A DNA stretch of 64,000 nucleotides from Oscillospiraceae bacterium (GCA_018380115.1 JAGZUF010000005.1:62001-126000); one strand, 5' to 3'; positions 25,733 to 35,356 are shown, counted from the stretch's first letter. Notes: a model not told the origin generated them from the letters alone. Numbers and translations: made by a program.

Positions 25733-26599
25733 TCAGCGCTTTTTGGCTGAAAGCCTGTTTTTGGCCAGCTTTGCCGCGCCGTTCACACACAGCACCAAAA
25801 CCATCAGGATGGCCGCAATGGCAAAGCCCACGTCGAATTCACCGCGCTCGGATACATACATATACAGAGCCACACTGAGGCTGCCGCCCGAACGGGTGAA
25901 CGCGGCAAACATATTGGAGGCTACCACCGTGCCTACGCCTGCTGTAAACAGCAGCGCGGCAGATTCACCCACAATGCGCCCCACGGCCAGAATACACCCC
26001 GTGACGATGCCGTCCAGTGAGGAGGGCAGCACAATGGTGCGTATCATGTGCCATTTTGAAGCGCCAAGGCCCAGCGCGCCTTCACGGTAGCTTTGCGGCA
26101 CGGTCTTCAGTGATTCCTGCGTGGTGCGGATGATTGTGGGCAGTATCATCACTACCAGCGTGCATCCGCCGGACAGCAGGCTTGTTTTGAAACCCAGCAT
26201 CTGGCAGAAGAACAGCATGCCCACAAGGCCGTACAAAATAGAGGGGATGCCCGCCAGCGTCTCGGTGGCAAATTCCACTGCCGCAGCAAAGCGTCTGCTT
26301 TTCGCATACTCTGTCAGATACACCGCCGCGCCCACGCCAAGCGGCAGCGAGATAAGAAGCGTAAACAGGATGAGATACAGCGTGTTCAGAATGTTCGGCA
26401 AAATGCCGATGGTTCCCTTCATCATACTGGGCGAAGTGCTGAGCAGCTGCCAGGTGACGTGCGGCAGGCCGCGCACAAGGATATAGCCGATCAGCGCCAC
26501 CAAAAGCGCAATGGTAAGCCCTGCGCCCAAAAGCACAAGGCCCCTGGTAACGCCGTCAAATACGCGGCGGCGCACAGGGCGCTTTTCAAAATCATCCAT
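25733..26599 (-). CDS. pstA: Phosphate ABC transporter permease PstA
   Basis: A 288-residue permease with six hydrophobic segments. The ATPase contact loop reads EGALGLGASKWHMIRTIVLPSS, typical of PstA. It overlaps the pstC stop region by 8 nt, showing coupling, and pairs with PstC to form the phosphate channel. Confidence 0.95.
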   Translation of the reverse strand: MDDFEKRPVRRRVFDGVTRGLVLLGAGLTIALLVALIGYILVRGLPHVTWQLLSTSPSMMKGTIGILPNILNTLYLILFTLLISLPLGVGAAVYLTEYAKSRRFAAAVEFATETLAGIPSILYGLVGMLFFCQMLGFKTSLLSGGCTLVVMILPTIIRTTQESLKTVPQSYREGALGLGASKWHMIRTIVLPSSLDGIVTGCILAVGRIVGESAALLFTAGVGTVVASNMFAAFTRSGGSLSVALYMYVSERGEFDVGFAIAAILMVLVLCVNGAAKLAKNRLSAKKR

Positions 26600-27494
26600 T
26601 TTTCTCCCCCCGTTTCAGGAAGATATTCAGCACGGCATTGATAACCATAATGAAGCAGAACAGCACCAGCGCAATGCTGAACAGTGCCTGGCGCTGCAGG
26701 CCGCCCGCATAGCTCATCTCTTTGGCAACGGCGGTGGTAAGGAAAGTGACGCTTTTGAACAGGCCGGGCATATTGGCCACATTGCCGGCCACCATCATCA
26801 CGGCCATTGCCTCGCCCACAGCGCGGCCTATGCCAAGCACCACACCCGCAGCAATGCCGCTTTTGGCCGCCGGGATGCTCACCTTGAACACGGTCTCCAT
26901 CTTTGAGGCGCCCAGCGCCAGGCTGGCCTCCTCATATTCGGGCGGCACGGCCAGCAGGGCCGTCTCGCTCACTGATATGATGCTGGGCAGTATCATCACG
27001 GCCAGCACCAGAATGGCTGCCAGAAGGCAGGTGCCGTTTTTCAGCCGGAACATATCCATCACGGCCGGCACCAGAACCATCATGCCCACAAGGCCGTACA
27101 CCACACTGGGGATACCTGCCAGCAGCTCCACTGCGGGGCGCACGATTCCCGCGGCACGCTTGGAGGCTACTTTGGAAAGATATACCGCGCACATCAGCCC
27201 CACGGGCACGCCCAGCAGCGCTGCGCCCAGCATACCCCACACACTGGTGAGGATGAATGGCAGGATGCCGAATTTCGGCTCTGCCGCGGTAGAGGCCCAT
27301 TCCGTGCCGAACAGAAAATCGGCAATGCCTATCTCCCGGATGGCGGGCAGGCCCGCAATGACAAGGTATGCCGTGATGAGCACCACGGCAGCAATGCTGA
27401 CGGCGCCGCAGAAAAAGAACACGCCGTTCATCACTTTATCCAGCGCCTGGCGGAAACGGTACAGCCTGGACGCCTTGTGTTTTCCATTTTCCAT
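26592..27494 (-). CDS. pstC: Phosphate ABC transporter permease PstC
   Basis: A 300-residue permease with six hydrophobic segments and the contact loop EEASLALGASKMETVFKVSIP. The ATG at 27494 follows AAAGGGG and directly precedes a basic N-terminus; a longer in-frame start at 27539 lacks a ribosome site. It is second in the operon after pstS. Confidence 0.95.
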   Translation of the reverse strand: MENGKHKASRLYRFRQALDKVMNGVFFFCGAVSIAAVVLITAYLVIAGLPAIREIGIADFLFGTEWASTAAEPKFGILPFILTSVWGMLGAALLGVPVGLMCAVYLSKVASKRAAGIVRPAVELLAGIPSVVYGLVGMMVLVPAVMDMFRLKNGTCLLAAILVLAVMILPSIISVSETALLAVPPEYEEASLALGASKMETVFKVSIPAAKSGIAAGVVLGIGRAVGEAMAVMMVAGNVANMPGLFKSVTFLTTAVAKEMSYAGGLQRQALFSIALVLFCFIMVINAVLNIFLKRGEKNG

Positions 27495-27573
27495 ATATTT
27501 TGTGTGCCCCTTTCCACGAAGAGCCGGAAGCCGGCACACAGGCCGGCTTCCGGTTCATTGTTCAGCCCTTTTC

Positions 27574-28449
27574 TTATTTTGCAAGGGGCACTGCTCCGGC
27601 CTGCGCAATGAGGTCGTCCGCCTCGCCGCCGATGGCGAAGTCGATAAATGCCTGGGCCGCATCGCTAAGCGTCTCGCCCTTCTTCGTCACGAACACGAAC
27701 GGGCGCTGAATGGCATATGTGCCGTCCTGCACTGTGGCCTCGCTGGCCTCCACGCCGTCTACCGTTACGGCCTTCACCTTTTCATCCACCGCGGAAAGAG
27801 AGGCATAGCCGAAGGCGTTGGGGTTAGAGGCTACCGCCGCCAGAACAGCGCCGGTGCTGGTCAGCTCCTGCTCGTACACGCAGGCATCTTCCACCCCCAC
27901 GATGCTTTCGAAGCCATCGCGCGTGCCGCTGCCGGCCTCACGGCCCACCAGCACAACGGGCGCATCCGGGCCGCCCACTTCGCTCCAGTTGGTAATCTCG
28001 CCAGTGGCGAGGCCCTTGATCTGCTCCAGCGTCAGGTCTTCCACTGTGTTCTCGTTGTTCACCACGATGGCAATGCCGTCCAGTGCGAACACGGTGGCGT
28101 CCAGTGTCTCGGCCTCATCATCCTTCAGCGCGCGGCTGGAAAGGCCAATATCCAGCGTGCCCTCGCTGGCGCCGGTGATGCCGGCGCCGGAGCCGGTGGG
28201 GTCATAGGTGACGTCCACATCGGGCTGCACTTCACGGAAGGCCTCGGTGAGGATGCCGATAACGCTCTCTACAGAGGTGGAGCCGCCGGTGGTGACGGCG
28301 CCGCTGAGCGCGGAAGCGGCAGAAGATGCCGCCCCGGACGACGCAGGCGTACTGGCCGAGCCAGCCGCAGAAGAAGCGGGCGTGCCGCCGCACGCGACAA
28401 GCGAAAGCGCCAGAGCGCCCGCAAGTAAAGAAGCTGTAATTCGTTTCAT
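27574..28449 (-). CDS. pstS: Phosphate-binding lipoprotein PstS
   Basis: A 291-residue lipoprotein with signal peptide and lipobox LVAC, then a long Ala/Ser-rich linker. The phosphate-binding domain shows GGSTSVESV near its start, YDPTGSGAGI, and GREAGSGTRDGFE. The serines, arginine and aspartate of these loops cradle phosphate in known PstS proteins. It is the first gene of the operon, behind a Pho box, and is separated from pstC by 79 nt. Confidence 0.95.
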   Translation of the reverse strand: MKRITASLLAGALALSLVACGGTPASSAAGSASTPASSGAASSAASALSGAVTTGGSTSVESVIGILTEAFREVQPDVDVTYDPTGSGAGITGASEGTLDIGLSSRALKDDEAETLDATVFALDGIAIVVNNENTVEDLTLEQIKGLATGEITNWSEVGGPDAPVVLVGREAGSGTRDGFESIVGVEDACVYEQELTSTGAVLAAVASNPNAFGYASLSAVDEKVKAVTVDGVEASEATVQDGTYAIQRPFVFVTKKGETLSDAAQAFIDFAIGGEADDLIAQAGAVPLAK

Positions 28450-28499
28450 AAGTATGTCCTCTCCTTTTTGTCTTGTTCCATTTCTCTCGGGACGCGTTT

Positions 28500-28555
28500 A
28501 GTATAGCCCGCGCCCTGTAAAATTCGAAAGCACCGCCGCGTCAAGGTTTTGTAAA
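28500..28555 (-). promoter_or_regulatory. Pho box and promoter of the pst operon
   Basis: On the minus strand TTTACA (28550-28555), TTGACG (28539-28544) and TTTTACA (28516-28522) stand at 11-bp phasing, with the third of four positions unmatched. The last is 10 bp upstream of the -10 TATACT (28500-28505). Pho boxes made of TTNACA-like direct repeats at 11-bp intervals that replace the -35 are the known PhoP/PhoB target, so phosphate-starvation control is well supported. Confidence 0.75.
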
Positions 28556-28590
28556 AGGTATGTCATGACCCATCCCGCCAATATGCGTCA

Positions 28591-28629
28591 AAAAGCCCCG
28601 CAAAGCCGTTGCGGCTTTGCGGGGCTTTT
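28591..28629. terminator. Strong bidirectional terminator upstream of pst
   Basis: AAAAGCCCCGCAAAGCCG pairs perfectly over 18 bp with its complement around TTG. It insulates the pst promoter from the aminotransferase gene. The stretch 28630-28921 is GC-rich, without a gene or other feature that I recognise. Confidence 0.85.
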
Positions 28630-28921
28630 GTAAAATATGCTGCGGTGCACAGGGGCGGCATCTGCGCAGGAGGCCGGGCCCGGTTTTCTTTACATGCCAG
28701 GCCCCATGGCAGCCGTCGGGCCTGCCATAGGCATTTCTATCCCTTGCCGCCCGAAGCCATGGGCAAAGCCGCCCTGTGCTGTCAGAGGGGAGGCTTATAC
28801 TCTGCGGCGGCAAAATTTTCCGCGGCCTTCCCTACGGCGGGCACCGAAAAAGCCGGCGCGGCTGTGCGCGCAAAAGCGCCTTTCAGGAAAGGCTGTTCCC
28901 CTTCAAGGTGAAAATATACTT

Positions 28922-30127
28922 TTACACAGAGCAGACGCTTTGCCCAATCAGCTTTTTGAGCACCTGTGCCATAATGTCTACACCGCGGCGGATGGCATCC
29001 TCCGACGGGGTGGAAAAATTCAGCCGGACGCCCTGGCACGGCGCCTCGCCATCCACATAAAAGGCGCTGCCCGGAATGACGGCCAGCCTGCGTTCCAGGC
29101 AGGCCTGCACAAATTCCGGCACGCGCACAGCCTGCGGCAGTTTGGCCCACAGGAACATGCCGCCCTGCGGCGCTTCAAATGCTATCTGCGGACATTTTTC
29201 GCGCAGAAGCTGCGCCATCAGGGCCGCCTTGCGGCCGTACATGGCGCTTACAGCACGGATGTGCGCGTCCATGTCCATGGTGCGCAGCAGCTCGGCGCAC
29301 ACGCGCTGCGCCCACACGTTGGTGTGCACGTCGCTGCCCTGCTTTGCCACCACCATGCTTCTGGCAAGCTTTTCATCGCACGCACAGAAGGCAAGGCGCA
29401 TGCCCGGGCACAAAATTTTGGAAAAGCTGGCCGCATAGATGACGCTGTTGCCCTCGTCCATGCTTTTGATGCTGGGCACGGGCGCGCCTGCAAAGCGCAG
29501 CTCGCCGTAGGGGTCGTCCTCCAGCACGGGCACACCGTACTTCTGCGCCAGCGCCAGCACGCCCCGGCGCTTTGCAACGCTCATCGTCTTTCCGGTGGGG
29601 TTCTGGAAATTGGGGATGCAGTAGAAAAAGCGGGGCTTTTCCGGCGCGGCAAACACAGCTTCCAGCGCGGCAAGGCTCACGCCGTCCTCCTCCATGGGCA
29701 CGCCCGCCAGCTTTGCGCCGTAGCTGCGGAAGGTGTTGTAGGCGCCCAGAAAGGCGGGCTCTTCCACGGCAATGGTGTCGCCCTCGTTGCAAAGGCATTT
29801 CGTGGCAAGGTCCAGCACCTGCTGGCTGCCGGTGCAAAGCAGCAGGGCATCCTGCCCGCGCACCCGCAGCTCGTGCCGGTTGGCAAAGCGCCGCACCTGC
29901 TCCAGCACGGCGGGCACGCCCTCTGTGACGGAGTATTGCAGCATGCCCACGGGGTCCTGCGCAAGCAGGCGCGCCGAAGCCGCGGCAATTTCTTTTTCCG
30001 GAAAAGATTCGGGCGCGGGGTTGCCGCCCGCAAAGCTGATGAGCGATGGGTCGTTCATCTGTTTGAGTATCTCGCGGATGATGGACGGCTTCATGCCGCG
30101 CATGTTTCGGGAAAGCGTATATTCCAT
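28922..30127 (-). CDS. PLP-dependent aminotransferase (class I/II, fold type I)
   Basis: A 401-residue enzyme of the AAT-I fold related to 2-aminoadipate/LysN-type and MocR C-terminal aminotransferases. It has the ISFAGGNPAPESFP N-terminus, CTGSQQVLDL, the PNFQNPTG cofactor motif, and the PLP-lysine region SFSKILCPGMRLAF. There is no N-terminal GntR domain, so this is a free enzyme. The ATG at 30127 has CGGAGG about 10 nt upstream. Substrate is unknown; aromatic, branched-chain or 2-aminoadipate transfer are all possible. Confidence 0.88.
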   Translation of the reverse strand: MEYTLSRNMRGMKPSIIREILKQMNDPSLISFAGGNPAPESFPEKEIAAASARLLAQDPVGMLQYSVTEGVPAVLEQVRRFANRHELRVRGQDALLLCTGSQQVLDLATKCLCNEGDTIAVEEPAFLGAYNTFRSYGAKLAGVPMEEDGVSLAALEAVFAAPEKPRFFYCIPNFQNPTGKTMSVAKRRGVLALAQKYGVPVLEDDPYGELRFAGAPVPSIKSMDEGNSVIYAASFSKILCPGMRLAFCACDEKLARSMVVAKQGSDVHTNVWAQRVCAELLRTMDMDAHIRAVSAMYGRKAALMAQLLREKCPQIAFEAPQGGMFLWAKLPQAVRVPEFVQACLERRLAVIPGSAFYVDGEAPCQGVRLNFSTPSEDAIRRGVDIMAQVLKKLIGQSVCSV

Positions 30128-30342
30128 TGGGCCGGGCCTCCGTTTCATTGAACAGGGAAACCACCGGCCGGGCCGGTGGGGCGCCCTGTAAAAGTTTTTT
30201 GTTTCCGGCAGCGGGCAAAGCAGACTTCCGGAAACAGATGAACAGAAATAAAAGGCTTTGCTAAAGGGGCGGCGACGCGCGCGGAATAAAATCCCGTGCA
30301 TATTGAGGCGCGGGCCGGTACAGGCCGCGGCCCCGCAGGCGG

Positions 30343-31551
30343 CTATGCCTTGGGCTCATCCCCGTCCTGATGGTAGGGTGCATAGCTGTGGTCTACCGTC
30401 ACAACGGTATAGTATTTCATTTCCTGCGTATCCTTTTGCTGCGCAAGCTGCTGAATGCGTGCGCGCAGCGCGGCGTCGTCCAGCGCAAAGCCTGCGGGCA
30501 CCACCACATCAAAAATAAGGTTGGTGTGCGTGGGGCCGCGCACCGTGCGGAAATCATGCATGGAAAGCTGAGGCGAAATGGTTTTCAGCTGCCCCTCCAC
30601 CCAGGCGCGCAGCGTACCCACGGCGCGGTCGCCCGTCTGGATGGGGTCGTAGTGGATGACAAGATGAATGTTGTCATTATCGTGAAAATCGCGCTCGATG
30701 TTATCGATGATGTCGTGGCTCTCCAGCACGTCCTTTTCCGCAGCCATCTCTACATGCACGCTGGCAAAGCAGCGCCCGGGGCCATAGTCGTGCACCATCA
30801 AATCGTGCGTGCCTAAAACGCCATCATAGCTCAGCACCTTGCGGGCAATATGCTGCGCCAGCTCCTCGCTGGGCGCTTCGCCCAAAAGAGGGTCTACCGT
30901 TTCCTTTATAAGGCCAATGCCGCTGTAAAGGATGAACAGCGCCACGGCAAGGCCCATCCAGCCGTCCAGCACAAGGTGTGTGGCCTGCCCCAGCACCAAT
31001 GCAGCCAGCACCGCCGCCGTGCTGATGACGTCGTTGCGGCTGTCGGTGGCGGTTGCCTCCAGCGTGGCCGAACCGATGCGCCTGCCGATGGTGCGGTTGA
31101 ACATTGCCATCCACAGCTTTACGCCGATGCTGCCTGCAAGCACAGCCACTGTCAGCCAGCTGAAGGCCACGGGCGTGGGGTGCAGAATCTTGTCAAGGCT
31201 GGTGCGCGCCAGCTCGAAGCCGATGACGATGATAAGCACCGACACCGCCAGGCCCGCCAGATATTCAATGCGCGCATGGCCGTAGGGGTGCTCTTTGTCC
31301 GCAGGCTTGGCCGAAAGCTTGAACCCCACCAGCGTGATGATGCTGGAAGATGCGTCCGACAAATTGTTCACCGCATCCGCCGTGACGGAAATACTGCCGA
31401 ACAGCGTCCCCATCAAAAGCTTTGCCGCGCACAGAAGGGCGTTGCACACGATGCCCACAGCCCCCGCCAGGTTTCCGTAGGCCGTGCGCACCGCTGGCTC
31501 CTCCGTATGCTCATAGCGCCGCACAAAGCGGCGCACCAGAAATTCCGTCAA
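30343..31551 (-). CDS. Cation diffusion facilitator (CDF) family transporter
   Basis: A 402-residue CDF exporter of divalent metals. Transmembrane segments occupy about residues 25-215, with metal-site acid residues in VTADAVNNLSDASSS and the conserved HPYGHARIEYLAG loop. The cytoplasmic ferredoxin-like domain follows. A C-terminal extension of about 100 residues (RTVRGPTHTNLIFDVVVP onward) goes beyond the usual 300-residue length and looks like a second small regulatory domain. It is upstream of the aminotransferase gene with a 215-nt gap holding inverted repeats. The metal may be Mn, Zn or Fe. Confidence 0.9.
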   Translation of the reverse strand: MTEFLVRRFVRRYEHTEEPAVRTAYGNLAGAVGIVCNALLCAAKLLMGTLFGSISVTADAVNNLSDASSSIITLVGFKLSAKPADKEHPYGHARIEYLAGLAVSVLIIVIGFELARTSLDKILHPTPVAFSWLTVAVLAGSIGVKLWMAMFNRTIGRRIGSATLEATATDSRNDVISTAAVLAALVLGQATHLVLDGWMGLAVALFILYSGIGLIKETVDPLLGEAPSEELAQHIARKVLSYDGVLGTHDLMVHDYGPGRCFASVHVEMAAEKDVLESHDIIDNIERDFHDNDNIHLVIHYDPIQTGDRAVGTLRAWVEGQLKTISPQLSMHDFRTVRGPTHTNLIFDVVVPAGFALDDAALRARIQQLAQQKDTQEMKYYTVVTVDHSYAPYHQDGDEPKA

Positions 31552-31695
31552 GCAGTATCACCTTCCCCCCTGCCCCGAAGGGCAGAGCGCATAATGGCCT
31601 GCCGCACCGCATATGCGGGCGCCCCAATTCCTTTTATTATATGGCCCTGCATGCAAAAGTGCAAGCGCCCGGCATGTACAAACACCTGCAAACCG

Positions 31696-31704
31696 TGCTA
31701 TAAT
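31696..31704 (+). promoter_or_regulatory. Extended -10 promoter of the NYN gene
   Basis: TGC followed by TATAAT (31699-31704), with a weak TGTACA-like -35. It is the only promoter candidate in the gap between the divergent CDF and NYN genes. Confidence 0.5.
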
Positions 31705-31758
31705 AAAAAAAGGAACGGCCCCATTGCGGGCCCTTGTGAGAAAGGAACCAGCCCGGCT

Positions 31759-32643
31759 ATGGAAAACAGCAAAGTATTCGCGCTTTTAATAGACGCAGAG
31801 AATGTATCGCCTAAATATATCAAGACCATCATCGATGAGGTGAGCATGTACGGCACGCCCGCCTACAAACGAATCTACGGCGACTGGACCAGCCCCGACA
31901 TGGCAAGCTGGAAAAAAGTGCTGCTTGAGCACAACCTCACCCCCATCCAGCAGTTCAGCTACACGCAGGGCAAAAACGCGTCTGATTCGGCCATGATTAT
32001 CGACGCCATGGATGTCCTTTACGCAGGCAACGTGGACGGCTTTTGCCTTGTAAGCTCAGATTCAGACTTCACGCGCCTGGCCGCACGCCTGCGCGAGAGC
32101 CGCATGTTCGTCATCGGCATGGGCGAAAGCAAAACGCCCACGGCCTTCAAAGCTGCCTGCGACACGTTCAAATATCTGGACGTGCTGATGGGCCTGAAAA
32201 AAGAGGCGGCGGGCCGCGCCGGGGCCGAAAAGGCAGAAAAGCCAAAGGCCGCAAAAAAGCAGCCCGCGCGGGCGGCCAAAAAGCAGGCGGAAAAGGCAAA
32301 GCCCGCCGCGAAGGACGCGAAAGAGACGAAAGAGGCCAAAGAGCCCAAGGCGGACACCCGGCCCGCCGAGCCGCACCACGACGAAGAGCTGGCCGCCGCC
32401 TTTGTGCCGCTGGACGAAATTGTGGAGAAAGTGCGCGAGATTATAGATTTCGACTCCGACGAGGACGGTTATATGCCTCTTTCCCAGATAGGCGTGATGC
32501 TGGGCCGCCTGTATGCAGATTTCGATTCGCGAAATTACGGCTTCTCAAAGCTGCACAAGCTGATAGACCACACCGGCGCGTTCGAGACAAAATACGAGCA
32601 GCTTGAAAACGGAAGCAAAAACCTTGTGGTGAGAAATAAATAA
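31759..32643 (+). CDS. NYN domain protein with OST-HTH/LOTUS domain
   Basis: A 294-residue protein. Residues 1-145 form a PIN-like NYN nuclease domain (LLIDAENVSPKYI at the start, DGFCLVSSDSDFTRLA later) with the acidic residues expected for metal-dependent RNA cleavage. A lysine/alanine/glutamate-rich linker of about 60 residues follows. The C-terminal 80 residues (FDSDEDGYMPLSQIGVML to the end) match an OST-HTH/LOTUS RNA-binding domain. The combination is known from bacterial relatives of Limkain b1. The start at 31759 has AAAGGA upstream. It is monocistronic; the RNA target is unknown. Confidence 0.88.
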   Translation: MENSKVFALLIDAENVSPKYIKTIIDEVSMYGTPAYKRIYGDWTSPDMASWKKVLLEHNLTPIQQFSYTQGKNASDSAMIIDAMDVLYAGNVDGFCLVSSDSDFTRLAARLRESRMFVIGMGESKTPTAFKAACDTFKYLDVLMGLKKEAAGRAGAEKAEKPKAAKKQPARAAKKQAEKAKPAAKDAKETKEAKEPKADTRPAEPHHDEELAAAFVPLDEIVEKVREIIDFDSDEDGYMPLSQIGVMLGRLYADFDSRNYGFSKLHKLIDHTGAFETKYEQLENGSKNLVVRNK

Positions 32644-32659
32644 CGGTGCGCAGATGAAA

Positions 32660-32708
32660 AGTGAGGCGCCTCCGTCCTTTTGAAGGGTGGGGGCGCCTCT
32701 GTTTTTTC
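32660..32708. terminator. Terminator between NYN and AraC genes
   Basis: GAGGCGCC (32663-32670) pairs with GGCGCCTC (32692-32699), with an inner CCTTTTGAAGG stem, followed by T6. The two genes converge here. Confidence 0.75.
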
Positions 32709-32724
32709 TGTGCGCGCGGGCAAG

Positions 32725-33936
32725 TCACAAGGCACGCCCTCGAAACTCACCGGGTGTGCAGCCCTTTTCCGCCTGAAATGCGCGAATAAAGGTTTTGGAG
32801 TTATTATATCCGGCCTCAATAGCCACCTGCTCTACCGACAGGGCCGGGTTCATCAGCAGGCCGCAAGCGTAATTAACGCGTATTTCGCGCAGCAGCTCGG
32901 AAAAAGACTGCATCAGGTTGTATTTAACCATTTTGTGCAGGTAAGACGTGCTGATGCCAAGCGCCCGCGCCACCGATTCCGGCGAAAGGGCATCGTCAAA
33001 ATGCAAATGAAGATAAGCCAGCAGCGCCCATATCTCGTTGTTGTACATTAAATAGCCCGCTTTGCCCTCGGATTCCATCCAGTGCCGCTTGCGGAAATCT
33101 TCTGGTGTCATGCCCTTCTGCGCCTGAAAAGCACGGTAAAATGTCTGTACCGAGCCAAAGCCCGTGTTTTGTGCAATATATTTCAGCGTGGGCGTTTTCA
33201 GGCCAAGCAGCACACAGGCGTTGCGAATGCGTATCTCCATCAGCAGGGCCTGAAAATCCTGCCCGGTGTAGGCCAGCAAAAGCTCGCGCAGCGTAGAGGG
33301 GCTGGCCCCTACCTCGCGGGCCACAAGGGCCAGGTTCAGTTCTTTGGAATAAGATTCATGGATATACCGCAGGGCGTCCTGCACCAACTGGTCATTGGGC
33401 ATATCCTCCTTCTCTGCCCGGATGGCATCTTTCTTCTGTGCCCGGCGGAACAGCATCATAAATTCCACCAGTTTCAAATAAAGCCGCACCTGCCTGTCCG
33501 GCCCTTTTTCCGTAAAAATGCTGTACATCTGGTTAAAGATGTCACAGCTTTGGCGGTAATCCTCTTCGCACAGTTGTACTACAAAATCGGCATTGTGGTC
33601 AAACAGGGCAGCATGCGCCTCAGGCCATACAGATGCAAAATGAAGATAATCCTGCATATTGAATTCACAGATAAAACGTGTGACAGGGCGGCTTGAACCC
33701 GTGTGCAGCGTGTGGAAGTGCCAGGGCGCCGAAACAGACACCGAGCCCGCCTGCACGGGATAGTACTTTCCGTTGCACAGCTCTGTGCCGCAGCCGTCCA
33801 AAATAAGGCTTATCTCAATAAAATCATGGCGGTACAGCGGGAATACATCCACCATCTTTTCATGGTTGATATAGCAGCTTGTTCCAAACTCTTCAAAAAA
33901 CTCCCCGTCCTGATAATAAAGAGGGATTTTCGGCAT
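32725..33936 (-). CDS. AraC family regulator with two tandem HTH domains
   Basis: A 403-residue regulator. The first 170 residues are a cupin-like AraC sensor domain (RHDFIEISLILDG, VSVSAPWHFHTL). A complete AraC DNA-binding domain follows (VAREVGASPSTLRELLL, then TGFGSVQTFYRAFQAQKGMTPEDFRKRH). A second complete one ends the protein (VARALGISTSYLHKMV, then AGYNNSKTFIRAFQAEKGCTPGEFRGR). Ordinary AraC proteins have only one such pair of helix-turn-helices, so this is a duplication. The ATG at 33936 follows AGGTGA. It is divergent from the DMT transporter/SDR/BCCT genes and probably controls them. Confidence 0.88.
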   Translation of the reverse strand: MPKIPLYYQDGEFFEEFGTSCYINHEKMVDVFPLYRHDFIEISLILDGCGTELCNGKYYPVQAGSVSVSAPWHFHTLHTGSSRPVTRFICEFNMQDYLHFASVWPEAHAALFDHNADFVVQLCEEDYRQSCDIFNQMYSIFTEKGPDRQVRLYLKLVEFMMLFRRAQKKDAIRAEKEDMPNDQLVQDALRYIHESYSKELNLALVAREVGASPSTLRELLLAYTGQDFQALLMEIRIRNACVLLGLKTPTLKYIAQNTGFGSVQTFYRAFQAQKGMTPEDFRKRHWMESEGKAGYLMYNNEIWALLAYLHLHFDDALSPESVARALGISTSYLHKMVKYNLMQSFSELLREIRVNYACGLLMNPALSVEQVAIEAGYNNSKTFIRAFQAEKGCTPGEFRGRAL

Positions 33937-34327
33937 GCCCCGTTTCACCTGCTTTCCGGCATGTTTCGGCGCCGCAGGGCGGCACAGCGGCAAGGCCAGG
34001 CTTCCCCCTGCACCGCAGGCGCTTTTTACATAATTTTAAGTATATCACAATCTTTTTTAACCGTAAAGGAACACAGCGTTCTTGCACAAGTCTGACAGTA
34101 AAGAACACGGTATGTCCGTCAATTTATCAATAAATGGAGAGAAATTGGCATTCGCAAAGGAATAAGAAAAACAGAAAATAACACAAGAGACCCGCCGGAT
34201 AGAAACTCGTTGTCTGTGCGGGGCAGCCCAACATTGTTAAAATATAGTCAAACGTCTTGGGCGGTATGGGTTGCACAGCCCAAGGCCTGCCAAAGCACCG
34301 CACTGTTTCAAAAAAGGAGGAGATCAT
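33937..34327. other. Divergent regulatory region between AraC and transporter genes
   Basis: 391 nt, AT-rich in 34030-34240, with no open frame of note. Candidate -10-like runs (TTAAAATATA at 34236-34245) occur, but I cannot fix a promoter. The only firm element is the AAGGAGG ribosome site just before the TTG start at 34328. Confidence 0.5.
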
Positions 34328-35356
34328 TTGGTACGTTCACACAAAAAAGGGGTCGTCCTGGCGCTGCTCAGCGGCATTCTGTGGGCTTCCTATTCCGTGA
34401 CGCTTTACAGCTGGCTCAGCCCCTACAATGGCGACAGCGGCACGCTGGACAGCGCCCGCGGCATCATGTTCATCATCCTGGCCGCCATCGGCATCGCGTG
34501 GATCGACGCGCTTATCACCTTTGTATTCGAGCTTGGCTATGTAGTGGTGCGTCATAAATTCCGCGATTATGTGCGCCTTCTGCGCAGCAAGGCATTTTTC
34601 CGCATCATGCCGGCGGCGCTGTTCGCCGGGCCGCTTGGGCTTGTGCCCTTTGCCATTGCAAGCCGCTATTCTGTAAGCGTGGCCACGTCTATCAGCGCCT
34701 TCTATCCCGCACTGGGTTCCATCATTGCCATGTTCTGGTTCAAGGAAAAACTTACGCCTGTCAAGTTTATGGGTATTCTGTTTTCCATTGCCGGCGTAGT
34801 GGTTATTTCCGGGTTCAGCGGGCTGCACCCCGTGGGTATTTTTCTGGCTGTCTTTGCTTCAGTGGGTTATTCGCTGGAGCTTGTGTTCGGCTACCGGCTG
34901 ATGGCGGAAGATGTAGATTCCGACGTATCACTGGCGCTGAAGCAAACATCTGCTATTGCGCTGTACACTATCATGCTGGCCGTGCTGCTGTTCATTCCCG
35001 GCAATCTGGATTTCTTCACGAACCTTGTGCGCATGATTGATTTCAGCACGGCTTTTTCCTTCACACAGGGTATGCTGGGCAATCCCCTGCTTATCAGCGC
35101 CGTTTTTGTTCTGGCATCCTTCTTCAACGCCATGGCCTATGTGTGTTATTTCGGCGGCATGAACAACTGCGGCGTCAGCACCGCCAGCAGCCTGAACATT
35201 GCCTATGGCATATGGACGATCCTCATTCTGGCTCTGCCGCCGTTTTCCACCATGCCGTCGGCGTCCGGCGTCATCGGCGCAGTGCTCACCTTCACCGGCT
35301 CTGCCATCGTCATTATAGAATCCAACCGCATCCAAAAGCGGCTGAATACAAAATAA
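34328..35356 (+). CDS. EamA/DMT family transporter (TTG start)
   Basis: A 342-residue drug/metabolite transporter with about ten hydrophobic segments. It shows the two EamA halves, for example LLSGILWASYSVTLY at the start and SISAFYPALGSIIAMFWFKEKLTPVKFMGI in the first half. The start is a TTG at 34328 with AGGAGG at 7-nt spacing; an ATG at 34271 in frame has none. An SDR gene follows 29 nt downstream. Likely cargo is a small metabolite, perhaps the same compound handled by the downstream BCCT transporter. Confidence 0.85.
   Translation: MVRSHKKGVVLALLSGILWASYSVTLYSWLSPYNGDSGTLDSARGIMFIILAAIGIAWIDALITFVFELGYVVVRHKFRDYVRLLRSKAFFRIMPAALFAGPLGLVPFAIASRYSVSVATSISAFYPALGSIIAMFWFKEKLTPVKFMGILFSIAGVVVISGFSGLHPVGIFLAVFASVGYSLELVFGYRLMAEDVDSDVSLALKQTSAIALYTIMLAVLLFIPGNLDFFTNLVRMIDFSTAFSFTQGMLGNPLLISAVFVLASFFNAMAYVCYFGGMNNCGVSTASSLNIAYGIWTILILALPPFSTMPSASGVIGAVLTFTGSAIVIIESNRIQKRLNTK

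Noticed and set aside
28630..28921. A small gene in the gap after the aminotransferase
   Set aside because: Short frames exist, but none has a ribosome site, composition or motif that supports it.
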